A model generated the notes under the pieces. The model saw nothing but the letters and a program-made list of their open reading frames with translations. It had not been told where the DNA came from and did not search any database. Shown here piece by piece: positions 1 through 6,334 of a stretch of 9,145 nucleotides of DNA (its first letter is position 1; each line of letters opens with the position of its first letter). Both the position numbers and the translations under genes were made by a program. The stretch covers positions 1 to 9,145 of the forward strand of contig JAADYZ010000095.1 of assembly GCA_010092775.1 (NCBI GenBank). Reading direction: 5' to 3'. The stretch comes from Chloroflexota bacterium. GTDB lineage: Bacteria; Chloroflexota; Anaerolineae; Aggregatilineales; UBA3940.

Positions 1-1
1 A

Positions 2-232
2 TTGGGCGGCGCGTGCTTTCGGAGTAAGGGCCGTAGAAGTCTTGTTCACGTGAGACCCAGCCCCGTCAATTATGGGTTGGGTTTTGCATTTCTAGATGCA
101 TCACAGTTCTCAAGTGGGTGTCCGGCGAGCCGCCCAAGATAGCTTTGCCGCCGCTGGCCCGTCCGATCAGCGTGAACGTCCTCGCTTCTGATCGTTCGAG
201 CGGAAAGTCCGGGCAGTTTGTGGCCTAGCTAT
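2..232. ncRNA. Candidate structured RNA region, strand unknown
   Basis: No gene is seen in the first 281 bases, but complementary segments are unusually long and nested. TTGGGCGGC (2-10) pairs perfectly with 129-137. Inside it, 47-55 pairs with 108-116 (8 of 9 positions), 55-63 with 74-82 (9 pairs including one G-U), and TGCAT 85-89 with ATGCA 96-100. A second block has 139-144 with 227-232, 154-161 with 210-216 (one bulge), and CGATCAG 164-170 with 188-194. This is the look of a multibranched RNA, but I cannot assign a family. It does not read as tmRNA, SRP RNA, 5S rRNA or a riboswitch known to me. Nested inverted repeats in DNA are an alternative, and the transcribed strand cannot be told. 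Confidence 0.3.
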
Positions 233-247
233 GGCAATCACTCAACA

Positions 248-273
248 AGGCGACCTGCCGAAACAGGTCGCCT
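248..273. terminator. Hairpin, probable terminator after the leftward genes
   Basis: GGCGACCTG (249-257) and CAGGTCGCC (264-272) form a perfect 9-bp stem around a six-base loop, extended to 10 bp by A248-T273. It lies 9 bases beyond the stop codon of the leftward gene ending at 282, so it is well placed to end the PHP-containing transcript. Read leftward it is followed by TTGTTGAG. Read rightward it is followed by TCGTCATGCTT. Neither side has a long T tract, so efficiency is uncertain. It could also end a rightward RNA from the noncoding region to its left. Confidence 0.7.
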
Positions 274-281
274 CGTCATGC

Positions 282-827
282 TTAGCCGCGCCGGGTGGGG
301 CGCATTGTTTGGAAATAGCCCGCAAAAAGGGCGAGTAGGGTAGCATCTTGCAGCGAGAGGCCAGCAGCGCCCAAACTGAAGGTGGAACGCTGGTAGAGTG
401 GGCCAGATGGACGCTTCATCAGCAGCACCGGACGGCGTTCCGCATCAACCAGACGCCATCCACCTCGATTGGGTTCAAGCTGGAAGACGCGTCCGTCACT
501 CATCTTGAATTCACCGGCCTTGAAATCGCCATTGAATTCAGCATAGACCGTGCCTGATTGCATGCCGACGCCAATCTCGATGTGCCAGGGCTTCTTGGGG
601 CTGCGCCGCGCCACCTTGAACTGGCCGATAGCGGTGGCAGCTTCAGCCTGCCACCGAATGATCCGACCGTGACGCAGGCGTGCGACCAACTCGTCGTTGT
701 CACTGCGCAGTTCAAAATCGCGATCGAACAGTTGGCGGCGCTTCCACACTAAGTCGGATGCTGACACCTGATCAATGGGCTTGAGATCAGCAGGGATTGC
801 GTCCTCAGTGAATTGCATTATTGTCAT
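282..827 (-). CDS. Uncharacterised protein, possible tubby/LURP-one-like beta fold
   Basis: The protein is 181 aa long with no signal peptide and no convincing membrane helix. From about residue 28 to 173 it shows short alternating beta-strand-like segments with turns rich in G, D and N (for example SDGRVFQLEPN, GWRLVDAERRPVLL), followed by a hydrophobic C-terminal helix (LQDATLLALFAGYF, 159-172) and a basic tail. This rhythm resembles the tubby C-terminal/LURP-one/scramblase-like barrel, but the match is from memory of the pattern, not a search, so the function is unknown. The start is the ATG at 827, 16 nt past the stop of the upstream PHP gene, with GGAAG about 10 nt before it. The frame stays open upstream to an ATG at 914, but that would overlap the PHP gene by 71 bp. 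GTG 836 and ATG 818 are other in-frame starts. It is probably cotranscribed with the PHP gene and ends just before the hairpin at 248-273. Confidence 0.75.
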   Translation of the reverse strand: MTIMQFTEDAIPADLKPIDQVSASDLVWKRRQLFDRDFELRSDNDELVARLRHGRIIRWQAEAATAIGQFKVARRSPKKPWHIEIGVGMQSGTVYAEFNGDFKAGEFKMSDGRVFQLEPNRGGWRLVDAERRPVLLMKRPSGPLYQRSTFSLGAAGLSLQDATLLALFAGYFQTMRPTRRG

Positions 828-843
828 GCTCGTCACTCTTCCG

Positions 844-2640
844 TCATGAGAGATCATCATCGTCGATTTCAAGCAGTTCACGCCAAGCTTGGTGCGAACT
901 GTCCTGAACACCATCTTCGGTCACACCATAGTACACACGAATGCGACCGTTGTCACGCTGAGCCAGGTCATAGCGCATTTTCCCCGCACGTGCGTAGCGC
1001 TGTATCAGCGCGATATCGGCCTGCCATTCCAAACTACGCAGATCGATTTTCTTGTCTTCAATCTGAGTGATCGCATAGTGCCACAGCTTGCGCGCCGATT
1101 TGCGCGTCACGTTGCGCACGATATTGCCATTCCGCAGGTCCCGCACGTGGTGGTAGACCGTCCCGTTGCGCGTCTCCGTCGCGATCACTTCGACGCCGGT
1201 TCGGGGTGCCGCAATGCCGCCATGCTCTTCTTCCTGAACCTGCGTAGACTGATGTGATCCGTTGGGTTCAGGCTGAGAACGGCGTGGGGCGGCAGACTCC
1301 TGGTGGGGCTGAGTGTCACTGCGGGCGTCTGGCTCGGGTTCGGCGCGCGCCACCAGTTGGACGATCTCGTCGCGGACAGCCAGGCTGGTTTCGGTTTCAT
1401 CCCGCACATAGATCTTGTTGTCATCAATGGCATAGGGTGGCTCGCCGCCACGCGGCACCTGCACCCGGATCACGGGGACACCCTGCGTTTGTACCACGTC
1501 GATCTCGACATCAATCGGAGGTGTGATTTTGCGATTGACTTCGTTCTTTAGCTGGTCAACAGATTGGCGCGGATTGCCGATACCTTGAGGGCGCGTCTTG
1601 GGGTTAGACGCCACGCCAACATAGAGGGTTCCACCGTTTGTATTAGCGAATGCACAGATGTCCGCGACAACGGCATAGAGCCGCCCGCCGCGTTTCACCA
1701 TACTCTCGTGGAAGGACTGGACAATTGATGGACCTTCCTGACGTGCTGCCAGGACGTGATCGTAGGGGCCGCTGCTACCTTGACGGAAGGGCCGAGAACG
1801 AGCCAGGTCAGTGCTGTTGAAAAGCTCCATAAGCGCATCAAAACTTAGATCGCTGAGCTGCACCTCGGTGATGCGATCGCCGACGCCCAAGTTCTTAGGA
1901 TTCCGGGGATCGCGTTCCAAGCGGTGCGCATCCGATCCCTGGACACAGCGCATCGGGCGTGGATACTCTGGTTTGGAGCCGTCAAAGAAGCGGGCTGTTG
2001 TACGACGTCCTTTGCGGTCAAGGTCGGTCACTTCCAATGCGTGCAGCTTGGGATGCTGCGTGTAGGCGATGCGAGTCTGGCCCCCAAAGCTAATACCGCG
2101 CATGGCCACACCATGCGTTGAATTCGCATGAGCGGCTATAGCAATGCCGCCCGCATCGTAGATGGCGTCGTAGACGGCCAAGACGTCGACAGTTGGGCCG
2201 ACGTTGGTCTCGCCTTGGTCGAGCTTATCTTGCGGAATGTTTAGGTCCAGCAGTAAGTGCTCGAGTAGTCGTGTTTCCATGGCTGGGCTGAATACGCCCA
2301 GAATATGGAAACCAAATGTCGCTGTGAATTCAAAGCCCGGCAGGATGAGCATCTTGTCGTGCAAGCGCCGGTACTCGTCTAGGTCGTTTCGTTCGTCCGC
2401 TTTAATGCGGCCAAGCCGCTCCAGTAGTTCTAACTGTGCCATCTCATCGCGCATTTGGCGATAGCCGGCGACAGTGTTGTGATCGGTAAAGGCAATAATA
2501 TCCAGGCCACGTGCTTCAGCCTGGAGCAAGATGTCGAGGTACCGTACCGCCTCATCCTGATAATCATGTGAGGCTGGTGTGTGTAGGTGTATATCCATAC
2601 GGTACCAGCGCATCTGCGCTGATTTTCGTCTTGCACACAC
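844..2640 (-). CDS. PHP phosphoesterase fused to AlbA_2 (Schlafen-type) domain
   Basis: The protein is 598 aa in three parts. Residues about 10-280 form a PHP metallo-hydrolase domain with a full metal-ligand set: DIHLH (H18, H20), FTDHN (D53, H54), E104 in PGFEF, H112, H171 in AAH, and GSDAH (D237, H239). PHP domains hydrolyse phosphoesters, including nucleic acid ends and nucleotides. Residues about 295-433 look like an AlbA_2 (Schlafen AlbA-type) domain, with the hallmark ICAFANTNGGTLYVGV (328-343) and the later KIYVRDETET (409-418). Residues 434-478 are a polar, proline- and glutamine-rich linker. Residues 480-598 are a C-terminal module I cannot name, ending in an acidic tail. The substrate is unknown; nucleic-acid or nucleotide processing, perhaps defence-related, is inference. 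The start is GTG 2640, with AAGGTG 9 nt upstream. ATG 2613 (MRWYRMDIHLHT) is a serious alternative because PHP proteins of this type often begin at that point, though it has no good ribosome site. The stop lies 16 nt before the next gene. Confidence 0.9.
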   Translation of the reverse strand: MCARRKSAQMRWYRMDIHLHTPASHDYQDEAVRYLDILLQAEARGLDIIAFTDHNTVAGYRQMRDEMAQLELLERLGRIKADERNDLDEYRRLHDKMLILPGFEFTATFGFHILGVFSPAMETRLLEHLLLDLNIPQDKLDQGETNVGPTVDVLAVYDAIYDAGGIAIAAHANSTHGVAMRGISFGGQTRIAYTQHPKLHALEVTDLDRKGRRTTARFFDGSKPEYPRPMRCVQGSDAHRLERDPRNPKNLGVGDRITEVQLSDLSFDALMELFNSTDLARSRPFRQGSSGPYDHVLAARQEGPSIVQSFHESMVKRGGRLYAVVADICAFANTNGGTLYVGVASNPKTRPQGIGNPRQSVDQLKNEVNRKITPPIDVEIDVVQTQGVPVIRVQVPRGGEPPYAIDDNKIYVRDETETSLAVRDEIVQLVARAEPEPDARSDTQPHQESAAPRRSQPEPNGSHQSTQVQEEEHGGIAAPRTGVEVIATETRNGTVYHHVRDLRNGNIVRNVTRKSARKLWHYAITQIEDKKIDLRSLEWQADIALIQRYARAGKMRYDLAQRDNGRIRVYYGVTEDGVQDSSHQAWRELLEIDDDDLS

Positions 2641-2780
2641 GTTTCACTTCACCTTCTTTAATTCGTGCTTGCAGTCTATTGTTTATGGTGCAATGGACGA
2701 TGCCGTGGTTGTGGCAAGCCGTTCCCGTTCTAAACGGTGCGCCCTCCACAGACCTTGAGGCAATCGCCAGTTTGTATTGA
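2641..2780. other. Short gap between the receiver and PHP genes
   Basis: This gap (146 bases from the receiver stop to ATG 2613 of the PHP gene, or 140 to GTG 2640) holds no convincing gene or RNA. A small hairpin, CCGTT-CTA-AACGG, is present without a T tract, and no clear promoter is seen on the minus strand. The PHP gene is either read through from the hsp20-lon-receiver transcript or has a weak promoter I could not recognise. Confidence 0.4.
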
Positions 2781-3134
2781 TTAACCAAGCATATCCTTCA
2801 GCATATCCACCAGATCACCAGGATCGAAGGGTTTGATCAGGAATGCCGATGCCCCGGCGGCAAAAGCTTCGTCCTCTCGATTGAGGCCGGAAGCCATGAT
2901 AACCGGTGAGTGTTGAAAGCGTTCATCGGCGCGAAGGGTGACGATGAAGTCGGTTCCTTCACGGTCGGCCAAATGATAGTCGACAAGAAAAGCATCCGGA
3001 AGCACATCTTTCGCCAGCTCGTAAGCGGTGTCACCGTCCGGCACAGTGACCACCTCAAAGCCATCGATTTCAAGTAGAGTCTTGAGTAGATCGACTGTGA
3101 TCTTGTCATCGTCGACGATCATAATCTTTGACAC
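2781..3134 (-). CDS. Single-domain response regulator (CheY/Spo0F-like receiver)
   Basis: A 117-aa receiver domain with no output domain. It has the acidic pocket D8-D9-D10 (IMIVDDDK), the phospho-acceptor D52 (FLVDYHL), a conserved-position S82 (IMASG) and K101 (LIKPFD), so it should accept phosphate from a histidine kinase and signal by protein contact in the cytoplasm. No kinase gene is in view. The start is GTG 3134. GAGGAG at 3145-3150 lies 10 nt upstream and falls inside the last codons of lon. The reading frame stays open further upstream to 3263, but that part lies within lon and looks nothing like a receiver. Only 7 nt separate it from the lon stop, so expression is probably coupled to lon. 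The protein begins directly at the first beta strand and ends after the fifth helix, as is normal for a complete receiver. Confidence 0.93.
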   Translation of the reverse strand: MSKIMIVDDDKITVDLLKTLLEIDGFEVVTVPDGDTAYELAKDVLPDAFLVDYHLADREGTDFIVTLRADERFQHSPVIMASGLNREDEAFAAGASAFLIKPFDPGDLVDMLKDMLG

Positions 3135-3141
3135 GACGGTA

Positions 3142-5634
3142 TTACTCCTCTGTATAGGTCGCTGCGACCCCAGCAATCGGCAGTGGCTCACTGTCGCTGC
3201 TGTCGAGCGCGGCTTCAAGGACCTGCTCCACCCGGTTGACCAGCACAAATTGCATCTGTTCACGGATTTCGGCAGGAATATCGTCCAGGTCTTTCTCGTT
3301 GCGCTGTGGCAGTAGAACCGTATCTATTCCGAAACGATGGGCTGCCAGCACCTTCTCTTTTACCCCGCCAATGGGGAGAACTTGGCCACGCAGCGTGACC
3401 TCGCCCGTCATGGCTACATTGCTGCGGACCGGTCGCTGTGTGAGGAGCGATGCCAGCGCCGTAACCATCGTGATGCCTGCGGATGGACCGTCTTTAGGCT
3501 GAGCCCCTGCGGGAACGTGCAGATGAATGTCAGTCGACTTGAACCAATCTTCGGCAATCATCAGGTCATCGGTGTGCGCCCGAATGTAGCTTAAGGCCGC
3601 CCGAGCACTTTCCTGCATCACCTCGCCAAGCTGGCCCGTCAAGATGAAGCCTTTGCTGCCCGGCATGCGGGTTGCCTCGACGAACATCACATCGCCGCCA
3701 ACAGGGGTCCAGGCCAATCCAGTGGCCACCCCCGGCAAATTGGTCCGATCTTCGACCTCCGTCAGGTAGTGGTACTTCGGCTTACCGAGTAATTCGTCGA
3801 CCAGTGCCACACTCACCTCGACATGATCAGTCAGGCCTTGGGCAATGCGGGTGACGACTTTGCGGCAAACAGCTCCAATCTCGCGCTCAAGGTTGCGTAC
3901 CCCAGCCTCGCGCGTGTGATACTGGATGATCTGCTTGAGGGCGTCATCAGCAAAGGCCAATTCGCCTGAGCGCAGGCCATTCTCTTTAAGCTGGCGCGGC
4001 ACCAAATACTGCTGTGCGATAGCGATCTTCTCACTCTCCGTGTAGCCATAGAGGCGGATGATCTCCATGCGATCGCGCAGGGGGCTTGGTATCGTGTCTA
4101 GGGTGTTGGCGGTGGTGATGAAGAACACCTGCGACAGATCAACTGGGACGTCTAGGTAGTGATCGCGAAACTCAAAATTCTGCTCTGGGTCGAGGACTTC
4201 GAGTAGAGCTGACGCCGGATCGCCGCGGAAGTCCATGCCAAGCTTGTCGATCTCGTCCAGCATGATGACGGGGTTGATGGTGCCTACGCGACGAAGTGCC
4301 TGGACGATCCGTCCGGGCATCGCACCGATGTAGGTCCGGCGGTGGCCACGAATCTCAGCTTCATCGCGGACGCCTCCCAGGCTCATGCGGATGAACTTGC
4401 GGCCCATTGCTCGCGCGATGGAAGTCCCCAGGGATGTCTTGCCAACACCAGGTGGCCCCACAAAACACAGAATGACCCCCTCTCGTTCGCGCCGGATCAC
4501 ATCGACATCTTCTGGCTGGTCCTCGCTGAGTTCGTCCGCGCGTTCAGTACGCAGCTTGCGGACGGCCAGAAACTCCAGGATGCGCTCCTTGATGTCGTCC
4601 AGACCATAGTGATCCTCATCAAGGACGGTACGCGCGTGGCCGATGTCGAGCTTGTCCTCGGTGGTCTGTCCCCACGGCACGTTGGTCAGCCAATCCAGAT
4701 AAGTGCGGATCACCCCGTATTCAGCGGCAGCCGTCGGGAGTTTAGAGAGCCGGTCCAACTCTCGTCGTGCCTCTCGTTCGGCTTCCTCGGCCATTGCCAT
4801 CTCGTCGATCTTGCGGCGGAACTCCTCAACCTCCATCTGGGTTTCGTCGGCTTCGCCCAACTCGCGCTGGATGGCCTTGAGCTGCTCTCGCAGAAAGAAC
4901 TCGCGCTGGACCTTCTCTATTTCGGTTTGGGCGTCGTCCCGTATCTTCTGACCCAATTCCAGCAGTTCAAGTTCCTTACCCAAGAGGGTCATCAAACGGT
5001 GCAGCTTCTCGGAGGCATTGTCAAGCTCAAGGAGCTGCTGCGCTTCGTCCAGATCGATACGAAGGTAACTGGCTACCAGGTAGACTAACTGAACGGGGTC
5101 TTCGATTTCGAGAGCCGTTGTGATGAGTTCACTTGGTAGATTGGGGACCAACTCGCTGAGATGCTGGAACTGCTCACCGATATTGCGCATCAAGGCCTCG
5201 ACCTCAATGGTGTCCTCAGCGTCCTCGGGCATCTCATTGATGGCTGCGGTGAGATAGGGCTCCGTATTGAGATACTCCACAATCTGGATGCGACGCAACC
5301 CTTGTACTAAGAGCCGAATGGTGCCGTCGGGCGCACGGAACAGACGATGAACTACGGCAAGCGTACCGATCTGGTAGATTTGATCTGGAGCCGGTGTCTC
5401 TAGATCGGGGTCATGAGAGGCAAAGAGGCCGAGCAAGCGTTCCTGCGAAACGATGTCGTCAACTAAGCTGATCGATCTCGGCTGTCCGATCAACAGGGGG
5501 GCGGCTGTATTGGGATAGACCACCATGCCACGCAGAGGGAGAATCGGTAGTTCGGATGGTATTTCCAGACCGTTTGCGTCTTCTACCATCTCACTTCGAT
5601 TAGTGTCTTCGTCGTGCGTTTCAGCATCCGCCAT
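3142..5634 (-). CDS. lon: ATP-dependent Lon protease (LonA type)
   Basis: An 830-aa cytoplasmic AAA+ serine protease that degrades misfolded and regulatory proteins. An acidic N-terminal stretch (1-22) precedes the LON substrate-binding domain (about 26-225, opening ELPILPLRGMVVYPN), a helical/coiled-coil linker (about 225-320), the AAA+ module (Walker A GPPGVGKT 393-400, Walker B VIMLDEID 456-463, sensor N510) and the C-terminal protease domain (about 625-810). The catalytic Ser718 in PKDGPSAG and Lys761 in GGVKEK are 43 residues apart, as in the family. Length is slightly above the roughly 780-810 aa usual for LonA because of the N-terminal extension. There is no membrane segment, so it is LonA and not LonB. 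ATG 5634 has AGGGGG 6 nt upstream. It follows hsp20 by 27 nt and precedes the receiver gene by 7 nt, which suggests one stress-response operon. Confidence 0.98.
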   Translation of the reverse strand: MADAETHDEDTNRSEMVEDANGLEIPSELPILPLRGMVVYPNTAAPLLIGQPRSISLVDDIVSQERLLGLFASHDPDLETPAPDQIYQIGTLAVVHRLFRAPDGTIRLLVQGLRRIQIVEYLNTEPYLTAAINEMPEDAEDTIEVEALMRNIGEQFQHLSELVPNLPSELITTALEIEDPVQLVYLVASYLRIDLDEAQQLLELDNASEKLHRLMTLLGKELELLELGQKIRDDAQTEIEKVQREFFLREQLKAIQRELGEADETQMEVEEFRRKIDEMAMAEEAEREARRELDRLSKLPTAAAEYGVIRTYLDWLTNVPWGQTTEDKLDIGHARTVLDEDHYGLDDIKERILEFLAVRKLRTERADELSEDQPEDVDVIRREREGVILCFVGPPGVGKTSLGTSIARAMGRKFIRMSLGGVRDEAEIRGHRRTYIGAMPGRIVQALRRVGTINPVIMLDEIDKLGMDFRGDPASALLEVLDPEQNFEFRDHYLDVPVDLSQVFFITTANTLDTIPSPLRDRMEIIRLYGYTESEKIAIAQQYLVPRQLKENGLRSGELAFADDALKQIIQYHTREAGVRNLEREIGAVCRKVVTRIAQGLTDHVEVSVALVDELLGKPKYHYLTEVEDRTNLPGVATGLAWTPVGGDVMFVEATRMPGSKGFILTGQLGEVMQESARAALSYIRAHTDDLMIAEDWFKSTDIHLHVPAGAQPKDGPSAGITMVTALASLLTQRPVRSNVAMTGEVTLRGQVLPIGGVKEKVLAAHRFGIDTVLLPQRNEKDLDDIPAEIREQMQFVLVNRVEQVLEAALDSSDSEPLPIAGVAATYTEE
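3145..3150 (-). promoter_or_regulatory. Ribosome binding site of the receiver gene, inside lon
   Basis: GAGGAG read leftward encodes the last two glutamates of Lon and also serves as the Shine-Dalgarno site for the GTG at 3134 (10-nt spacing). It decides the choice of that start over longer in-frame options and points to translational coupling between lon and the receiver gene. Confidence 0.7.
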
Positions 5635-5661
5635 AGCATGCCCCCTCTATACCCAAGGGAC

Positions 5662-6105
5662 TCAATCGTTCAGTCCTTTGTCTACCTCAACGACCCGTAT
5701 CTGGCGCGCCTTCGCTCGACTCAAGGTGACCACCAAGAAACCATCGTCATAGCGTGCGCGGATCTGGTCTTCGTCTACAGACCAGGGTATGACGACATCG
5801 GTACGGAAAGCGCCATAGCGAACTTCGAGCTGATGCACAGCCGCCGCTTGCTTCTCTACACGGGCACGACTGCCACTGATCGTAAGCCGTCGGTCATTGA
5901 ACGTCACGTGAAAGTCACCGTCCCGCATACCCGCTATCTCGACCACGACCTCGATCCGATCTTCGAATTCGAGTACATCGGTCGGGGGACGCCAAGCATG
6001 CGTGTAGCGGATGGCGAGGAACTCGCGGCCTCGGCTGACGATGCGGAATTGATCGCCGCCGTAGCGGTCGGAGGACGCTTGTAGTGAATCATCTTCAGTC
6101 GCCAT
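5662..6105 (-). CDS. Small heat-shock protein, Hsp20/alpha-crystallin family
   Basis: A 147-aa ATP-independent chaperone that holds unfolding proteins. The alpha-crystallin domain covers about residues 39-140. It opens WRPPTDVLEFEDRIEVVVEIAGM, carries LTISGSR at 74-80, and ends with the signature DGFLVVTLSRAKA (121-133), which corresponds to the family G-x-L-x-V-x-L-P-K with R replacing the usual K/P region. A short IRV (136-138) near the C terminus may play the role of the I-x-I oligomer tail. The start is ATG 6105, with GAGG 9 nt upstream. An in-frame GTG at 6120 adds five residues but has no ribosome site. It is the first gene of an apparent hsp20-lon-receiver operon (27 nt to lon). Pairing a holdase with Lon makes functional sense: hold, then degrade. 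Confidence 0.95.
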   Translation of the reverse strand: MATEDDSLQASSDRYGGDQFRIVSRGREFLAIRYTHAWRPPTDVLEFEDRIEVVVEIAGMRDGDFHVTFNDRRLTISGSRARVEKQAAAVHQLEVRYGAFRTDVVIPWSVDEDQIRARYDDGFLVVTLSRAKARQIRVVEVDKGLND

Positions 6106-6147
6106 AGAACGCTGCCTCACACGTCACGTTCAAATTCTCAGCCTTGC

Positions 6148-6170
6148 AGCACTTGGATCGTTGAGTGGCT
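6148..6170 (-). promoter_or_regulatory. Degenerate CIRCE-like inverted repeat in the hsp20 leader
   Basis: AGCACT (6148-6153) and AGTGGCT (6164-6170) form an imperfect inverted repeat in the leader between the proposed promoter and hsp20. The HrcA operator CIRCE is TTAGCACTC-N9-GAGTGCTAA. Here the CACT and AGTG cores are present, but the spacing is one base short and the right arm has an inserted G. Position is right for a heat-shock operator, sequence fit is poor. Confidence 0.25.
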
Positions 6171-6183
6171 TAACAACCACAAT

Positions 6184-6207
6184 GCCTGGGTAATTGTACC
6201 ACAGGGC
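6184..6207 (-). promoter_or_regulatory. Extended -10 promoter of hsp20-lon, inside an inverted repeat
   Basis: Read leftward, TGGTACAAT gives TG-N-TACAAT (TACAAT at 6198-6193), a good extended -10 element. No clear -35 lies 17 nt upstream. The start of transcription would fall near 6186, giving a leader of about 80 nt. The -10 sits in the centre of an imperfect inverted repeat: CCTG (6185-6188) with CAGG (6202-6205) and GGTA (6189-6192) with TACC (6197-6200), with one bulged base. A regulator bound there would block the promoter. Confidence 0.4.
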
Positions 6208-6279
6208 TTATCAGATTTGTACGCAAGGGAGTGGCAGGCGATTATTCTGATACGGTTTTGATGGATGCTGAATCAAACA

Positions 6280-6308
6280 GAGCGCGCTTGCAATGCAGTG
6301 GCGCGCTC
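6280..6308 (-). terminator. Hairpin terminator of the lytic transglycosylase gene
   Basis: GAGCGCGC (6280-6287) and GCGCGCTC (6301-6308) form a perfect 8-bp, G+C-rich stem with a 13-base loop, starting 26 bases past the stop at 6335. Read leftward it is followed by the moderately T-rich TGTTTGATT. It separates this gene from the hsp20 promoter region. The rest of the 229-base gap (6106-6334) holds only the hsp20 promoter elements listed separately. Confidence 0.6.
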
Positions 6309-6334
6309 CTCAAGGATCGATGGTTTGCTTGATG

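Noticed and set aside
202..214. GGAAAGTCCGGGC, identical to the conserved core (CR-I) at the start of bacterial RNase P RNA
   Set aside because: None of the other conserved RNase P parts follow: no downstream AGAGNAA-type region and no ACAGAACCCGGCTTA-type partner strand. A terminator and a coding gene begin within 80 bases.
828..914. Longer start (ATG 914) for the leftward gene ending at 282
   Set aside because: It would overlap the end of the PHP fusion gene by 71 bp; ATG 827 has a ribosome site at good spacing just after the PHP stop.
2690..2755. Possible tRNA in the gap before the PHP gene
   Set aside because: No T-arm consensus, no cloverleaf pairing and no acceptor stem could be built on either strand.
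3135..3263. N-terminal extension of the receiver protein into lon
   Set aside because: The extra sequence is unlike any receiver domain and lies within the lon coding region; GTG 3134 has GAGGAG at 10 nt and starts right at the first beta strand.
4342..5088. Long open frame (248 codons) on the plus strand opposite lon
   Set aside because: It is entirely antisense to a highly conserved lon gene, and such frames are common opposite codon-biased genes. Its translation has no recognisable domain.
5614..6084. 156-codon open frame on the plus strand opposite hsp20
   Set aside because: It is antisense to a clear alpha-crystallin gene, with no recognisable domain of its own.
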